DNA of 64,000 nt from Roseibacillus sp. (GTDB lineage Bacteria > Verrucomicrobiota > Verrucomicrobiia > Verrucomicrobiales > Akkermansiaceae), in contig JAPKFB010000024.1 in the NCBI GenBank assembly GCA_028821775.1, positions 1 to 64,000 of the forward strand, given 5' to 3'. The notes below the pieces were generated by a model. That model was given only the letters and a program-made list of their open reading frames with translations. It was not told the DNA's origin and did no database searches. Each line of letters begins with the position of its first letter. Position 1 is the stretch's first letter. A program made the position numbers and the translations under genes. Below are positions 25,755 to 34,061 of this stretch, piece after piece.

Positions 25755-26816
25755 ATGGGTTCTGTTAACGCCATGCTAGGAGTGTGGGTCCACAATTTAA
25801 AGCCGGAGATCCTTGAGATCAGTGACAAGTTTGCGCTTCGTTGGTACGGCCTCGCTTACTTGGCAGGGTTTGTTACCGGCTACTTCGTGTTGAAGTGGAT
25901 GGCGGAGCGCAAGCTCTGGGTTGTCAAACCCGACAAAGTGGGGGATTTTATTGCCTACTCCGCGCTCTTCGGAGTCTTTCTCGGCGGCCGATTGGGATAC
26001 GTGCTGTTCTACATGATTCCGACTCATGGTTTTGGATACGTGATGAGCGATCCGTGGGTTGTGATCCGAGTGTGGGAAGGGGGAATGGCGAGTCACGGTG
26101 GGATTCTCGGGCTCACCATCTTTGCCTTTTTCTATGCCAGGAACACCAAGGTCTCGTGGCCGGGAATTGGAGATGGGCTGGTCATCGTCTCCAGCCTCGG
26201 AGTTTTCTTTGGGCGCATCGCGAACTTCATCAATGGGGAGCTTTACGGTCGCGTGACCTCGGCGGGGATTGGAATGAAATTTCCCAAAGAACTTCTCGAA
26301 CCAGAAAACGAGGGCAACCTGCGAGCTGCCATGGCCGAGGCCAAGGGGGCGGATCCAGAGAGGTTGGGCCAACTCTGGCAGGCCTACGATCAGGCGCCCA
26401 ACGAATTGAGAGGCCAAATGTTTGAAGAAGTGATGACGGTCAGTCGCGACAATCCCGCCGTCCTGGAGGTCCTTGCCAAGTATGTGGAAACGCGCCATCC
26501 CTCGCAACTCTATCAGGCCCTGTTAGAGGGGCTCGGGCTGTGTCTCATTCTCTTCATGATGCGGATCCGCTGGCCCAGGATGCCACATGGAGTGATCACG
26601 GGGACCTTTTTCATTCTTTACGCGACTTTCCGTATCGTCGCCGAGCAGTTCCGCCAACCGGACTCGGCGTGGGTGGTGGAAAATATGGTCACCAAGGGTC
26701 AGTTTTACTCGGTCTTCATGTTTGTGATTGGCGCATTGTTCCTCGTCTTCGCCTTTCGGGGGAAGACTGGCCGCTTGGGTGAGGATGGCAGCAAGAAGAA
26801 CGTGTCTGGACGCTGA
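25755..26816 (+). CDS. lgt: Prolipoprotein diacylglyceryl transferase
   Basis: 353 residues, inner membrane. Lgt moves diacylglycerol from phosphatidylglycerol to the lipobox cysteine of prolipoproteins, the first step of lipoprotein maturation. The signature GRIANFINGELYGRVT and the later RHPSQLYQALLEG are present, with about seven membrane helices. Between them lies a soluble insertion of about 60 residues (roughly 175-240) not present in the E. coli enzyme. The ATG 25755 follows a GAGGGAGG site. Several predicted lipoproteins in this window would be its substrates. Confidence 0.95.
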   Translation: MGSVNAMLGVWVHNLKPEILEISDKFALRWYGLAYLAGFVTGYFVLKWMAERKLWVVKPDKVGDFIAYSALFGVFLGGRLGYVLFYMIPTHGFGYVMSDPWVVIRVWEGGMASHGGILGLTIFAFFYARNTKVSWPGIGDGLVIVSSLGVFFGRIANFINGELYGRVTSAGIGMKFPKELLEPENEGNLRAAMAEAKGADPERLGQLWQAYDQAPNELRGQMFEEVMTVSRDNPAVLEVLAKYVETRHPSQLYQALLEGLGLCLILFMMRIRWPRMPHGVITGTFFILYATFRIVAEQFRQPDSAWVVENMVTKGQFYSVFMFVIGALFLVFAFRGKTGRLGEDGSKKNVSGR

Positions 26817-26966
26817 CCTCGCGAATGGCGGCGAAGGGAGCTTCGAGTCCGGATCACAGCCCAAGTGCCGTGAGCACGCGAAGCTCCTTCCAGGTCAGGC
26901 GAGGGAGGACCTTGCGGGAGACCCCGGCGAGCCTTCTGGCATGGGGGATCGCCAAGAAAACTGATC

Positions 26967-27524
26967 CTACTTTGGGATCTTGAGGGTCTGACCGAGGCGA
27001 ATGTTTGTTCCGCTGATTCCGTTTGCGTGTTGAATGGAGCTCACCGACGTTCCGTAGTGGCGGCCGAGGCTGTAGAGGGTGTCGCCCTTCTTGACCAAAT
27101 GGCGCACGACCGGCTTGGGCTTGGGCTTCGTCGGTGTCGGCTTGGGACGAACGATGGGCTTGGGAGAAGGGGTGGAGACCACAGGCGGCGGAGTGGGCTT
27201 GGACCGCGGGGAACTCGCCGGGCGTCTGATCGGCGAGTTCGCAACACGTGGAGGGCTCATCAGGCGGGGGGAATTGCTCGCGATGAGCATGGGATTATTC
27301 CGGGTCGGGGTCGCAGTTGGGGTGGGCTTGGGAGTGGGCGTTTTCTTGGACCACCAGTGTTTCTTGGCGGGCTTGTCCGCCCATGCTTCCACGTAGTTTC
27401 CATTTTGATCGAACGGTCCGTAGCCCGGATTATAGGAAGCCGTCGCATTGATCCCGTTGCGGGTACACCCGGAGAGGATTGCCACGAACATGGCGGCCAT
27501 GACAGGCAGGCAAAAACACCTCAT
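26967..27524 (-). CDS. LysM-domain lipoprotein
   Basis: 185 residues. The N-terminus is a lipoprotein signal with LSGC and Cys20. A long Pro/Thr/Lys-rich linker follows (about 60-140), and a single LysM domain closes the protein (VKKGDTLYSLGRHYGTSV...LGQTLKIPK). LysM binds the glycan of peptidoglycan, so the protein probably tethers a membrane to the cell wall. No enzymatic domain is present. The ATG 27524 is chosen because the signal peptide begins there; the frame extends 21 residues further upstream without any sense. Confidence 0.88.
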   Translation of the reverse strand: MRCFCLPVMAAMFVAILSGCTRNGINATASYNPGYGPFDQNGNYVEAWADKPAKKHWWSKKTPTPKPTPTATPTRNNPMLIASNSPRLMSPPRVANSPIRRPASSPRSKPTPPPVVSTPSPKPIVRPKPTPTKPKPKPVVRHLVKKGDTLYSLGRHYGTSVSSIQHANGISGTNIRLGQTLKIPK

Positions 27525-27844
27525 GCGTCGGACTATGGCACAGCGCTCCGAAAGCACAATTGTATCTTGGGAGGAGGAGAGGATCAAAAAGTGAGACGCC
27601 CCACCGTCGTCGCTGGCGCGCCTCTGAAAGAGTAGTTGAGAGCAGTCGGCGCCCAGGAAGAGGATTCCTGGTGGCGAGGAGAGGATCGCCCTGCTACTCG
27701 GTCAGGATTGATATGAGGTGTGGAATGAAGTGCTGGCTGCGTTCCCGACTCGTGGAGGATGGCCATATCCACGGCTCTTCGGGGCCTTGCCAGTAATCTC
27801 TCCTCTCCTGCGCGCCGATCTCTCAAATCAACCCTGGCGGAACA
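27525..27844. other. Intergenic region with hairpin and dispersed repeat
   Basis: No gene is seen in these 320 bases. A perfect 7-bp hairpin CCAGGAA/TTCCTGG lies at 27653-27671. The stretch 27737-27848 is a diverged copy of a sequence at 57101-57212. Confidence 0.6.
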
Positions 27845-27848
27845 CTAG
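27737..27848 (+). repeat. Dispersed intergenic repeat, copy 1 of 2
   Basis: About 110 bases align with 57101-57212: shared blocks include TGCGTTCCCGA, CGGGGCCTTGCCAG/CGGCGCCTTGTCAG, CTCCTGCGCGC and the end GGCGGAACACTAG/GACAGAACCCCAG. Both copies lie beside the 3' end of a minus-strand gene. Confidence 0.65.
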
Positions 27849-28000
27849 TCGTCGTCGCCAAAAAGCATTCCGTCGACCATGCCGTGCAGGTTTTCGGGAA
27901 TGCGTTCCTTGATGAACTCGACCACGAGGTTGATCGTCTCCTGGCTCTTTTCTGCGTCGAGGCCGATTTTTTCCATCAGGCGGCTTTTGAGGTCATCCAT
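27845..28000 (-). CDS. Small 51-residue protein of unknown function
   Basis: An open frame from ATG 28000 to TAG 27845 gives 51 residues. It begins MDDLKSRLMEKIGLDAEKSQ and ends with three aspartates. The composition is that of a soluble alpha-helical protein, with two amphipathic helices (Leu/Ile/Val spaced by charged residues) followed by a glycine/methionine-containing turn. There is no membrane segment or known domain that I recognise. It lies 30 bases downstream of tRNA-Leu on the same strand and might be read from the same transcript. The codon use and sensible protein composition make it more than a random frame. Confidence 0.6.
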   Translation of the reverse strand: MDDLKSRLMEKIGLDAEKSQETINLVVEFIKERIPENLHGMVDGMLFGDDD

Positions 28001-28030
28001 GATATCTTTTGTCTACTAAGGTGGGGAACA

Positions 28031-28113
28031 TACCGGGAACAGGGCTCGAACCTGCACGTCCAAAGGACACCTGATCCTAAATCAGGCGCGTCTACCAATT
28101 CCGCCATCCCGGC
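28031..28113 (-). tRNA. tRNA-Leu (anticodon UAG)
   Basis: On the minus strand the sequence folds as a full cloverleaf. The acceptor stem GCCGGGA pairs with TCCCGGT, the D-arm contains AATTGGTAGAC, the anticodon arm is CCTGA-TTTAGGA-TCAGG, and a long class II variable arm is followed by the T-arm with GGTTCGAGCCC. The anticodon is UAG and the long variable arm fits leucine. The CCA end is not encoded. Confidence 0.95.
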
Positions 28114-28387
28114 TCAGGGGGTGAAAACGCGTCCTCAGGTTTTGAGAACCGCGCGTCTGGGCGACACTATGCGCCAGAGGGAAAGGGCGGCAAGGTTCAA
28201 AGATGCTGTTTTTCAGCAGGATCCCGAGAGGACAGGCGGTCTTCCCGCCTGACTCCGTCCCTCACGGAAAAGCATCGTATTCCCTAATACTGGGGAGAAT
28301 AGATTGTTTGTCCTCCGCTCCCATTTGAATGCTCATCCGGGGGGCTTCAAGACCCCTGGCCCATCAGAAAACGTCATCTACTTCATT

Positions 28388-28826
28388 ATGAAAAACCGTC
28401 TGGAATCACTTCGCGCCCTTCTTCTTGTTCCCATCCTGGCTCTCGCCCTGGCTACTTCTGACCCTAGTTGCGGAGAGCGCGCTTGAAAAGGAGAGGTCCA
28501 AGATCAACCAAGGCTACAAGCTCCTTGGAAAACAGGCGTGGAGTGGCAAATTTGAATACGAGGCCCTCGCGAAGGCCATTGCGGAGGCGAAATCCACATC
28601 GGAAGCGGCGGCCAGATTTATTCCTGACCAGATCGAGGAGGTGAAGAGCGCGAGCGCCCAGAAGAAAGTCCTTGCGACCTACAAAAAGAAAATCGCAGCC
28701 CTGACCAATCGACTATCGAGTATTGGCGCGCTCTGCATAGCCCGGGACGCAGGCAAGTTCAGGGCCGCTTCGGCCCAGCTCAGGAAGATGAAAAAAGAAG
28801 GGCATGACAAATTCATTGATGACTAG
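28388..28826 (+). pseudogene. Frameshifted cytochrome b562-like periplasmic protein gene
   Basis: A signal peptide (MKNRLESLRALLLVPILALAL) starts at ATG 28388 in one frame and stops at TGA 28484-28486. The sensible mature part (from about ESALEKERSKINQGYKLLG to the stop 28824) is in another frame that has no good start. One small insertion or deletion near 28445-28475 would join them. The mature part is a charged helical protein ending LRKMKKEGHDKF, which resembles the C-terminal helix with the His ligand of cytochrome b562-like proteins; this resemblance is weak. It lies upstream of the cytochrome cluster. The gene is either inactivated or read by frameshift. Confidence 0.6.
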
Positions 28827-29132
28827 GGAGGCGGATCATTCAAAATGAATCCCGAGTGCGTGTCGGGGGATCGCCGTGATCGCTCATGCGTGGGAAAGAC
28901 CAATCGGCTTCGCCCGGACAAGTGCTCCACAGAAGGGGCCTCACGAGTTGAGTGGAATCCACTTGGGGATCACGAAATACGTTGTGTCGCTGGAAAATCC
29001 ACGAACACTACGGATTGAGAGTAAGGCTGAGGAGGCTCGATCTATGGCCAAGGAGAAACTTCAAGAAGGGAACGAGAAACTCATGGTCAGGAAGAGCTGG
29101 AAATTCAATACTTGGAGTGCTCTTCGGAGGCC
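28827..29132. other. Intergenic region before the multiheme cytochrome gene
   Basis: About 300 bases. A plus-strand frame (28876-29136) is open but its product looks like no protein family. I see no convincing gene; a promoter for the cytochrome genes may lie here. Confidence 0.5.
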
Positions 29133-29966
29133 ATGAATCTCCCCCTCTTCAAGCGGGCTGCCCTCCAGTTCCGATTTCGGAAGGAGCTGGTTCTTCCCGC
29201 TTTAGCGGTGACCCTGGGGCTTACTTTAACGACACACCTCGTGATCTCTTGTGCGGGAAGCCGCACGGTGGTGGTGGCTCCTCCCAGCATCCGGGGCGCA
29301 AAGGTTGTGGGTTCGAAAACCTGTGCGACTTGCCATGAGTCGATCAGCAAGAAATTTTCGGGCAGTGTGCACTCACGGATTCATCCGGTGGCCGGAGCGG
29401 AGGGGGTGAACACCAGCTGTGAATCCTGTCATGGAGGAGGCAGTCTGCACGTGGAAGCGGGTGGGGGAACGGCCTTTCATCGTTTGATCGTAAATCCCGG
29501 CAAGTCTTCGGAGGCCTGCTTCAAGTGTCATGTGGGTGTGCACTCCGAATTTCGCCTTCCTTCCCATCATCCGGTCTTGGAGAAAAAAATGAACTGCGTG
29601 GAGTGTCATGATCCGCACGGTCACGATATCAAGAAACCTGCAGGCGGGTTGGGACTGGCAAGGTTGAATCAATCTTGTGCCCAGTGCCATCGAGAGCAGA
29701 CCCGGAACTTCGTCTTTGAACATGAAGCGATGCGGGAAGGCTGCACTACTTGTCACCAACCCCATGGGTCGGTGAATGACAAGTTGCTTGTGCAGCGTGG
29801 TGCCAATCTCTGTCTGAAGTGTCATGCTCAAGTCCCCGGAGCCAGTGGCAGGCTGGTCATCGGGAAAGCGGACCATTCGTTGTTTCTGCGGCAGGGAAAC
29901 TGTTCAACCTCCGGTTGCCACACGGCGGTTCATGGCTCCAACATCCATCCCAAGTTCCTCTACTGA
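29133..29966 (+). CDS. Eight-heme c-type cytochrome, predicted lipoprotein
   Basis: 277 residues. It has seven CxxCH heme sites (CATCH 64-68, CESCH 96-100, CFKCH 129-133, CVECH 155-159, CAQCH 182-186, CTTCH 204-208, CLKCH 227-231) and one CX4CH site (Cys257, Cys262, His263), plus many extra histidines that can be axial ligands. The overall look is that of DmsE/MtrA-type periplasmic electron-transfer cytochromes. The N-terminal hydrophobic segment ends LVISC, so Cys40 may be lipidated. GGAGG lies two bases before the ATG. The next gene, 11 bases on, is the heme-bearing outer-membrane barrel, so the two probably form one conduit. Exact partners are inferred. Confidence 0.9.
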   Translation: MNLPLFKRAALQFRFRKELVLPALAVTLGLTLTTHLVISCAGSRTVVVAPPSIRGAKVVGSKTCATCHESISKKFSGSVHSRIHPVAGAEGVNTSCESCHGGGSLHVEAGGGTAFHRLIVNPGKSSEACFKCHVGVHSEFRLPSHHPVLEKKMNCVECHDPHGHDIKKPAGGLGLARLNQSCAQCHREQTRNFVFEHEAMREGCTTCHQPHGSVNDKLLVQRGANLCLKCHAQVPGASGRLVIGKADHSLFLRQGNCSTSGCHTAVHGSNIHPKFLY

Positions 29967-29977
29967 GCTGAAGTCGG

Positions 29978-32725
29978 ATGCAGTCTCGAGCATTCACTCT
30001 CTCATTCGGATTGACTGCGTTGTCCGTTGCCTTGAGCGCTTCCCCCTGTTTGGCCGAGGCGGACTTCACAAAACAAATCCGGCCCCTCCTGCAACGAAAA
30101 TGTTGGAAGTGCCATGGACCAGAGAAGGCCAAGAGTGGCTTTCGGTTGGATAGCCGGGCGGCCGCGCTCAAGGGCGGAGATGATGGAGTGGCAATCATTT
30201 CGGGAAACAGCGCGGACAGTCCGCTCATTCACCTGGTGGAGGACGAGGACATGCCTCCCAAGGGGGCCCCTCTGACCAAGCAGGAAATTGTGCTTTTGCG
30301 GAGTTGGATCGACCATGGCGCTCCCTGGGGAACGGTGGCAAAACCGAACCCGCCGGCCGGGGCCGTCAAGCCGCCGCAGGCTGAAGAGGCAACCCAGAGA
30401 GAGAATGCACCCACCTTGCCCGCAGGAGAATTGGTCGATTTGGTCCTGCCTCCGGCGAGCGGGGAGAACGTGGAGTTTGCGCGGGACATTCACCCCCTGA
30501 TCCAACGTAAGTGTGCGAAGTGCCACGGACCGGAAAACCCGAAGAGCCGTTTCAGATTGGACAATCGGGCCTCTGCGCTGAAAGGGGGTGCCGAGGGGGT
30601 GGCCATTATTCCCGGAGACAGCCAGAACAGTCCGTTGATTCACCTGGTAGCTGACCAGGAAATGCCTCCGGAAGGCGAACCGCTCACCCAGGAGGAGGTC
30701 ACGCTCTTGCGAGCGTGGATCGATCAAGGGGCCAAGTGGGGAGGGGTGTCAGACACTCCGGATTTTGCCTTCTCGCTTGCTCCCACCCGGCAGTGGTTTT
30801 CCGTCGACGGAAACGAACAGAAATTTCGGGAACACAGCTGGATGCGGGAGGGGTGGACCGGCGGCGTTGGGCAACTCACCTTGGAGAGTTGGCTAGATCC
30901 CGACACCAGGGTTACTGCAGAAGGATCGGCTCATGGGCCGGCCAACCTGGATCTCACTCTTGCCCTCAACCGGCAGGAGGTGGGTTTTGTCCGCGGAGGG
31001 GTGGAGCAGTTCCGCCGTTATTATAATAACTATGGAGGTCATTTCGACCCGTTTGCAATTTCTGATTTCAAGTTGGACCAGGAATTGCACCTCGATACGG
31101 GCTGCTTCTGGACCGAGGTTGGCTTGCGACGAACAGGCTGGCCGGAGATCACGCTGGGGTATGAATACCGTTTCCGGGAGGGCATGAAATCAACTTTGCA
31201 TTGGGGGCAATCCACTCAGGGAGGGGAAACGCGAAAGATCTATCCGGCCTACAAACGAATCAAAGAGGACGTCCACATCTTGCGGGCGAATGTGAAGTAC
31301 GATTGGGCCGGATTGCTCCTGGAGAACAATTTCATGGCGGAGTTTCTGGATTTGGAAACGCAGCGCTACGAAGTGAGCCCTGCGAGTGGGGGGGCGGTGC
31401 CGGACACCTTCACCACGATCGAGGATTCTCATGAGGCCTTTCAATTCTCCAATACCTTCAGCCTCCAGAAAGAGATCAAGGATTGGGGGCTCCTTTCCGG
31501 AGGGTACTACTACTCACACTTGGATGCCGATGCGGCTTTTCGGCAATCCACCATGAATGGGATGGGGGCGCTTGTCGTTGGCCAACACTGGTTTGCGCAA
31601 CCGATCATTCATGATTGGAGTGCGCATATCTTCAACCTGAGCACCCGGTTGGGACCCTGGGAGGGGCTGACATTCTCGGGAGGGGTGCAGAACAACTGGG
31701 AACGTCAGAATTCGGTCGGAAGCTCGACTCTGTTCTTTGGGCTTCCGAATGCCATGATGGCGATTCCCCCGTTTTTTGTTTCGAGAGTGAGTTCGAGCAA
31801 GCAGAAGGTGACCACTACCGAGCATGCCACGCTCCGCTACGACCGGATTCCCCATACCGTGCTCTTTGCGGAGGCGGAATTTGAGCAAGGGCGCATCGAT
31901 TACTTTGAGCGCGACCCGGGGGCGCTGCAGGGATTTCTGCGCGATACGGAGTCGCGAAGCAGAGATCAGGACTACCGGGCGGGCTTCACCTTGTCTCCAT
32001 GGAGTCGGGTCTCCTTGAATGCGCACTATCGCTATCGCCAACAAGAAGACGATTATGATCACCTCCGCAATGAAGCGGGCGGGGGGGCCAACGTTGGATT
32101 TCCCGGGTTCATCCTTGGTCGCGACTTGGAGACGCGGGAGTTCCGAACCCGGCTCAATGTGCGCCCGACACCTTGGTTGCGAGTGTTTCTGACCTACCAG
32201 ATGCAAGCAACGGACTACCGGACCGAAACCGACGCGGTCACCTTCGGTCTGCCCTCCGACACGGTGGGAGGGGATCATCTTGCGGGCGAATTTGACTCCA
32301 GGATCTATAGTCTCAACGTGGTGGCTACGCCGTGGCAGCGAGTGGCTCTGAACGGCACGTTTTCGTTTCACGACAGTCAAACGCGCACCGCCAACAATGG
32401 TGACCCTGCGGTCGAAGACTACGAGGGGGAGATCTATTCGATCCTCTTTGGCGGCTCGTATCAGCTTGATGACAAGACAGACATTTCTGCCCACTATACT
32501 TTTTCGCAGGGTGATTTTTCGCAGGGGAACACCGCTGAGGGTCTGCCCCTGGGCATCGAGTACCGGCAGCACGGATTGCAGGCTGGGATCGCAACTCAAA
32601 TCGGCGATAACCTTCGAGCCCAGCTTCAATATCAGCTTCAGCACTACGGAGAACCCTCCAGTGGTGGGGTCAATGACTACACGGCACACGGGGTCTTCTT
32701 GAATTGTGCGTTGAACTGGAAGTAG
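29978..32725 (+). CDS. Predicted outer-membrane beta-barrel fused to two c-type heme domains
   Basis: 915 residues. A signal peptide (1 to about 26, ending CLAEA) is followed by two similar cytochrome domains of the type seen in Planctomycetes (about 28-118 and 165-255), each with CxKCHGP (CWKCH 42-46, CAKCH 179-183), RLDxRxxALKGG and a possible Met ligand (Met92, Met229). A Pro-rich linker separates them. From about residue 270 to the end, alternating aromatic and polar strands and tight turns look like a large outer-membrane barrel, as in porin-cytochrome proteins. It ends NWK rather than in Phe. It is the likely outer-membrane part of an electron conduit with the preceding cytochrome. The barrel call is from sequence pattern only. 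Confidence 0.8.
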   Translation: MQSRAFTLSFGLTALSVALSASPCLAEADFTKQIRPLLQRKCWKCHGPEKAKSGFRLDSRAAALKGGDDGVAIISGNSADSPLIHLVEDEDMPPKGAPLTKQEIVLLRSWIDHGAPWGTVAKPNPPAGAVKPPQAEEATQRENAPTLPAGELVDLVLPPASGENVEFARDIHPLIQRKCAKCHGPENPKSRFRLDNRASALKGGAEGVAIIPGDSQNSPLIHLVADQEMPPEGEPLTQEEVTLLRAWIDQGAKWGGVSDTPDFAFSLAPTRQWFSVDGNEQKFREHSWMREGWTGGVGQLTLESWLDPDTRVTAEGSAHGPANLDLTLALNRQEVGFVRGGVEQFRRYYNNYGGHFDPFAISDFKLDQELHLDTGCFWTEVGLRRTGWPEITLGYEYRFREGMKSTLHWGQSTQGGETRKIYPAYKRIKEDVHILRANVKYDWAGLLLENNFMAEFLDLETQRYEVSPASGGAVPDTFTTIEDSHEAFQFSNTFSLQKEIKDWGLLSGGYYYSHLDADAAFRQSTMNGMGALVVGQHWFAQPIIHDWSAHIFNLSTRLGPWEGLTFSGGVQNNWERQNSVGSSTLFFGLPNAMMAIPPFFVSRVSSSKQKVTTTEHATLRYDRIPHTVLFAEAEFEQGRIDYFERDPGALQGFLRDTESRSRDQDYRAGFTLSPWSRVSLNAHYRYRQQEDDYDHLRNEAGGGANVGFPGFILGRDLETREFRTRLNVRPTPWLRVFLTYQMQATDYRTETDAVTFGLPSDTVGGDHLAGEFDSRIYSLNVVATPWQRVALNGTFSFHDSQTRTANNGDPAVEDYEGEIYSILFGGSYQLDDKTDISAHYTFSQGDFSQGNTAEGLPLGIEYRQHGLQAGIATQIGDNLRAQLQYQLQHYGEPSSGGVNDYTAHGVFLNCALNWK

Positions 32726-32764
32726 TGGGCTGCCACACTTGGGCCCTTCTCAGGTGCCATCCCC

Positions 32765-33949
32765 ATGAAGATGAACAAACCCAACAAACCTTTCGCTCTC
32801 GCCATTGCTTTCGCCGTCCTCTTTTGCACGCTTGTCGTGGATTCCGCCGACGCGAGGTCGGGTAAGCCGCCCATCAATCGAACCGGGGCTCCCGGGCACA
32901 GCACATGTGCCAGTTGTCATACCAGTGCAGGCACCGGCAATGTGAGCTTGGACTTCTCCGGCTTCGGGGAATACGAGCCAAGCCAGATCTATAGCATGAT
33001 AGTTACGGTGGCAGATCTCGGAAAGTTCCGCTTTGGGTTTTCCATGGTGGCGCGGGATGCGGACAACAACACGGCCGATGTGGGGAGTTGGAGTGCAGGG
33101 AGTGCCGACACCCAGGTGCATGGGACGGCGGGCAGTCATGCCAGCCACAAGAACGCACCCTTTGTGGCGGATGCCCATACCTTCACCGTGAATTGGACCG
33201 CGCCTGCCACTGGAGTTGGAGATGTCACGTTCTATGTGGCGGCCGTGGGGGCGAATGGCAATGGGTCCAACGGAACGGGGGACGTTACCTATACCAAGAC
33301 TCTGACGGTCACGGAATTGGTGGCCATGAATGTGGCGCCCGTGGTCGCGGTGGTCGACGGGACCTTGCATGCCACCACAGGCTTTGAGATTCCGATTGGT
33401 GGCGTGTCGATCAGCGATGATGATGCCGGGGGCGGGGATCTCACCGTGATCTTGTCCGTCAATAGAGGATTCCTCAACGTGTCAGCTTCGGTTCCCGGTG
33501 GAATTGCGTCCGGAGACATTACTGGCAATGGATCCGCCAGAGTCACGATGGAGGGCGCCTTGGCGGAACTCAATGCGACCTTTGGGGATGCCGCCGGAAT
33601 CAGGTATCATAGTGACCCGAACTTCGTGGGGACGGACACCCTGAATATATCGGCCAATGACAACGGCAATACGGGGCCCGGGGGAGCGCAGACCGGGGAG
33701 GCGGGAATGTTGATCATGGTGAATCCTCCCCCATCGCTCAGTAATCTGCGGTTTCTCGGGAACGGAGATTTTGCCCTCACCCTCACCGGAGTTCCCGGTC
33801 TCACCTACACGGTGGAACGGAGCGAGGATATGGACGTCTGGGTGCCCCATGAGCAGGTCATTCTCGTTGGTGCCACGGCGGAGATTGTCGACAGTGGGGT
33901 CTCGGGATTTTCGTCCCGATTCTACCGTGCCCTGAAGAGTCAACCGTAA
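32765..33949 (+). CDS. Secreted protein with a single c-type heme motif and choice-of-anchor V / Reelin-like domain
   Basis: 394 residues. A signal peptide (1 to about 30, ending ADA) is followed by GHSTCASCHTSAG with one CxxCH site (48-52). The next 160 residues resemble the 'choice-of-anchor V' / Reelin-type domain (FRFGFSM, HGTAGSHASHKNAPF, FTVNWTAPATGVGDVTFYVAAVGANGNG). A cadherin-like module follows (about 190-320), and a short C-terminal domain ends the protein. It should be exported and may act outside the cell. It starts 39 bases after the barrel gene, so it is probably the last gene of the cytochrome operon. Confidence 0.85.
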   Translation: MKMNKPNKPFALAIAFAVLFCTLVVDSADARSGKPPINRTGAPGHSTCASCHTSAGTGNVSLDFSGFGEYEPSQIYSMIVTVADLGKFRFGFSMVARDADNNTADVGSWSAGSADTQVHGTAGSHASHKNAPFVADAHTFTVNWTAPATGVGDVTFYVAAVGANGNGSNGTGDVTYTKTLTVTELVAMNVAPVVAVVDGTLHATTGFEIPIGGVSISDDDAGGGDLTVILSVNRGFLNVSASVPGGIASGDITGNGSARVTMEGALAELNATFGDAAGIRYHSDPNFVGTDTLNISANDNGNTGPGGAQTGEAGMLIMVNPPPSLSNLRFLGNGDFALTLTGVPGLTYTVERSEDMDVWVPHEQVILVGATAEIVDSGVSGFSSRFYRALKSQP

Positions 33950-34061
33950 GCTCTTGCCGACTCTTCCAGATACCCCCGTTTCGAGAGGGTGGGGCGAGGG
34001 CGGGCGCCATCCCCAGAAGTAGCAACGAATCGCGAAGAGGGAGAGGCGACTTGCCACGGGC

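Noticed and set aside
29308-29325. GTGGGTTCGAAAACC, a 15-base match to the dispersed repeat, inside the eight-heme cytochrome gene
   Set aside because: It encodes conserved-looking residues next to the first heme site, so a chance match is more likely than an insertion.
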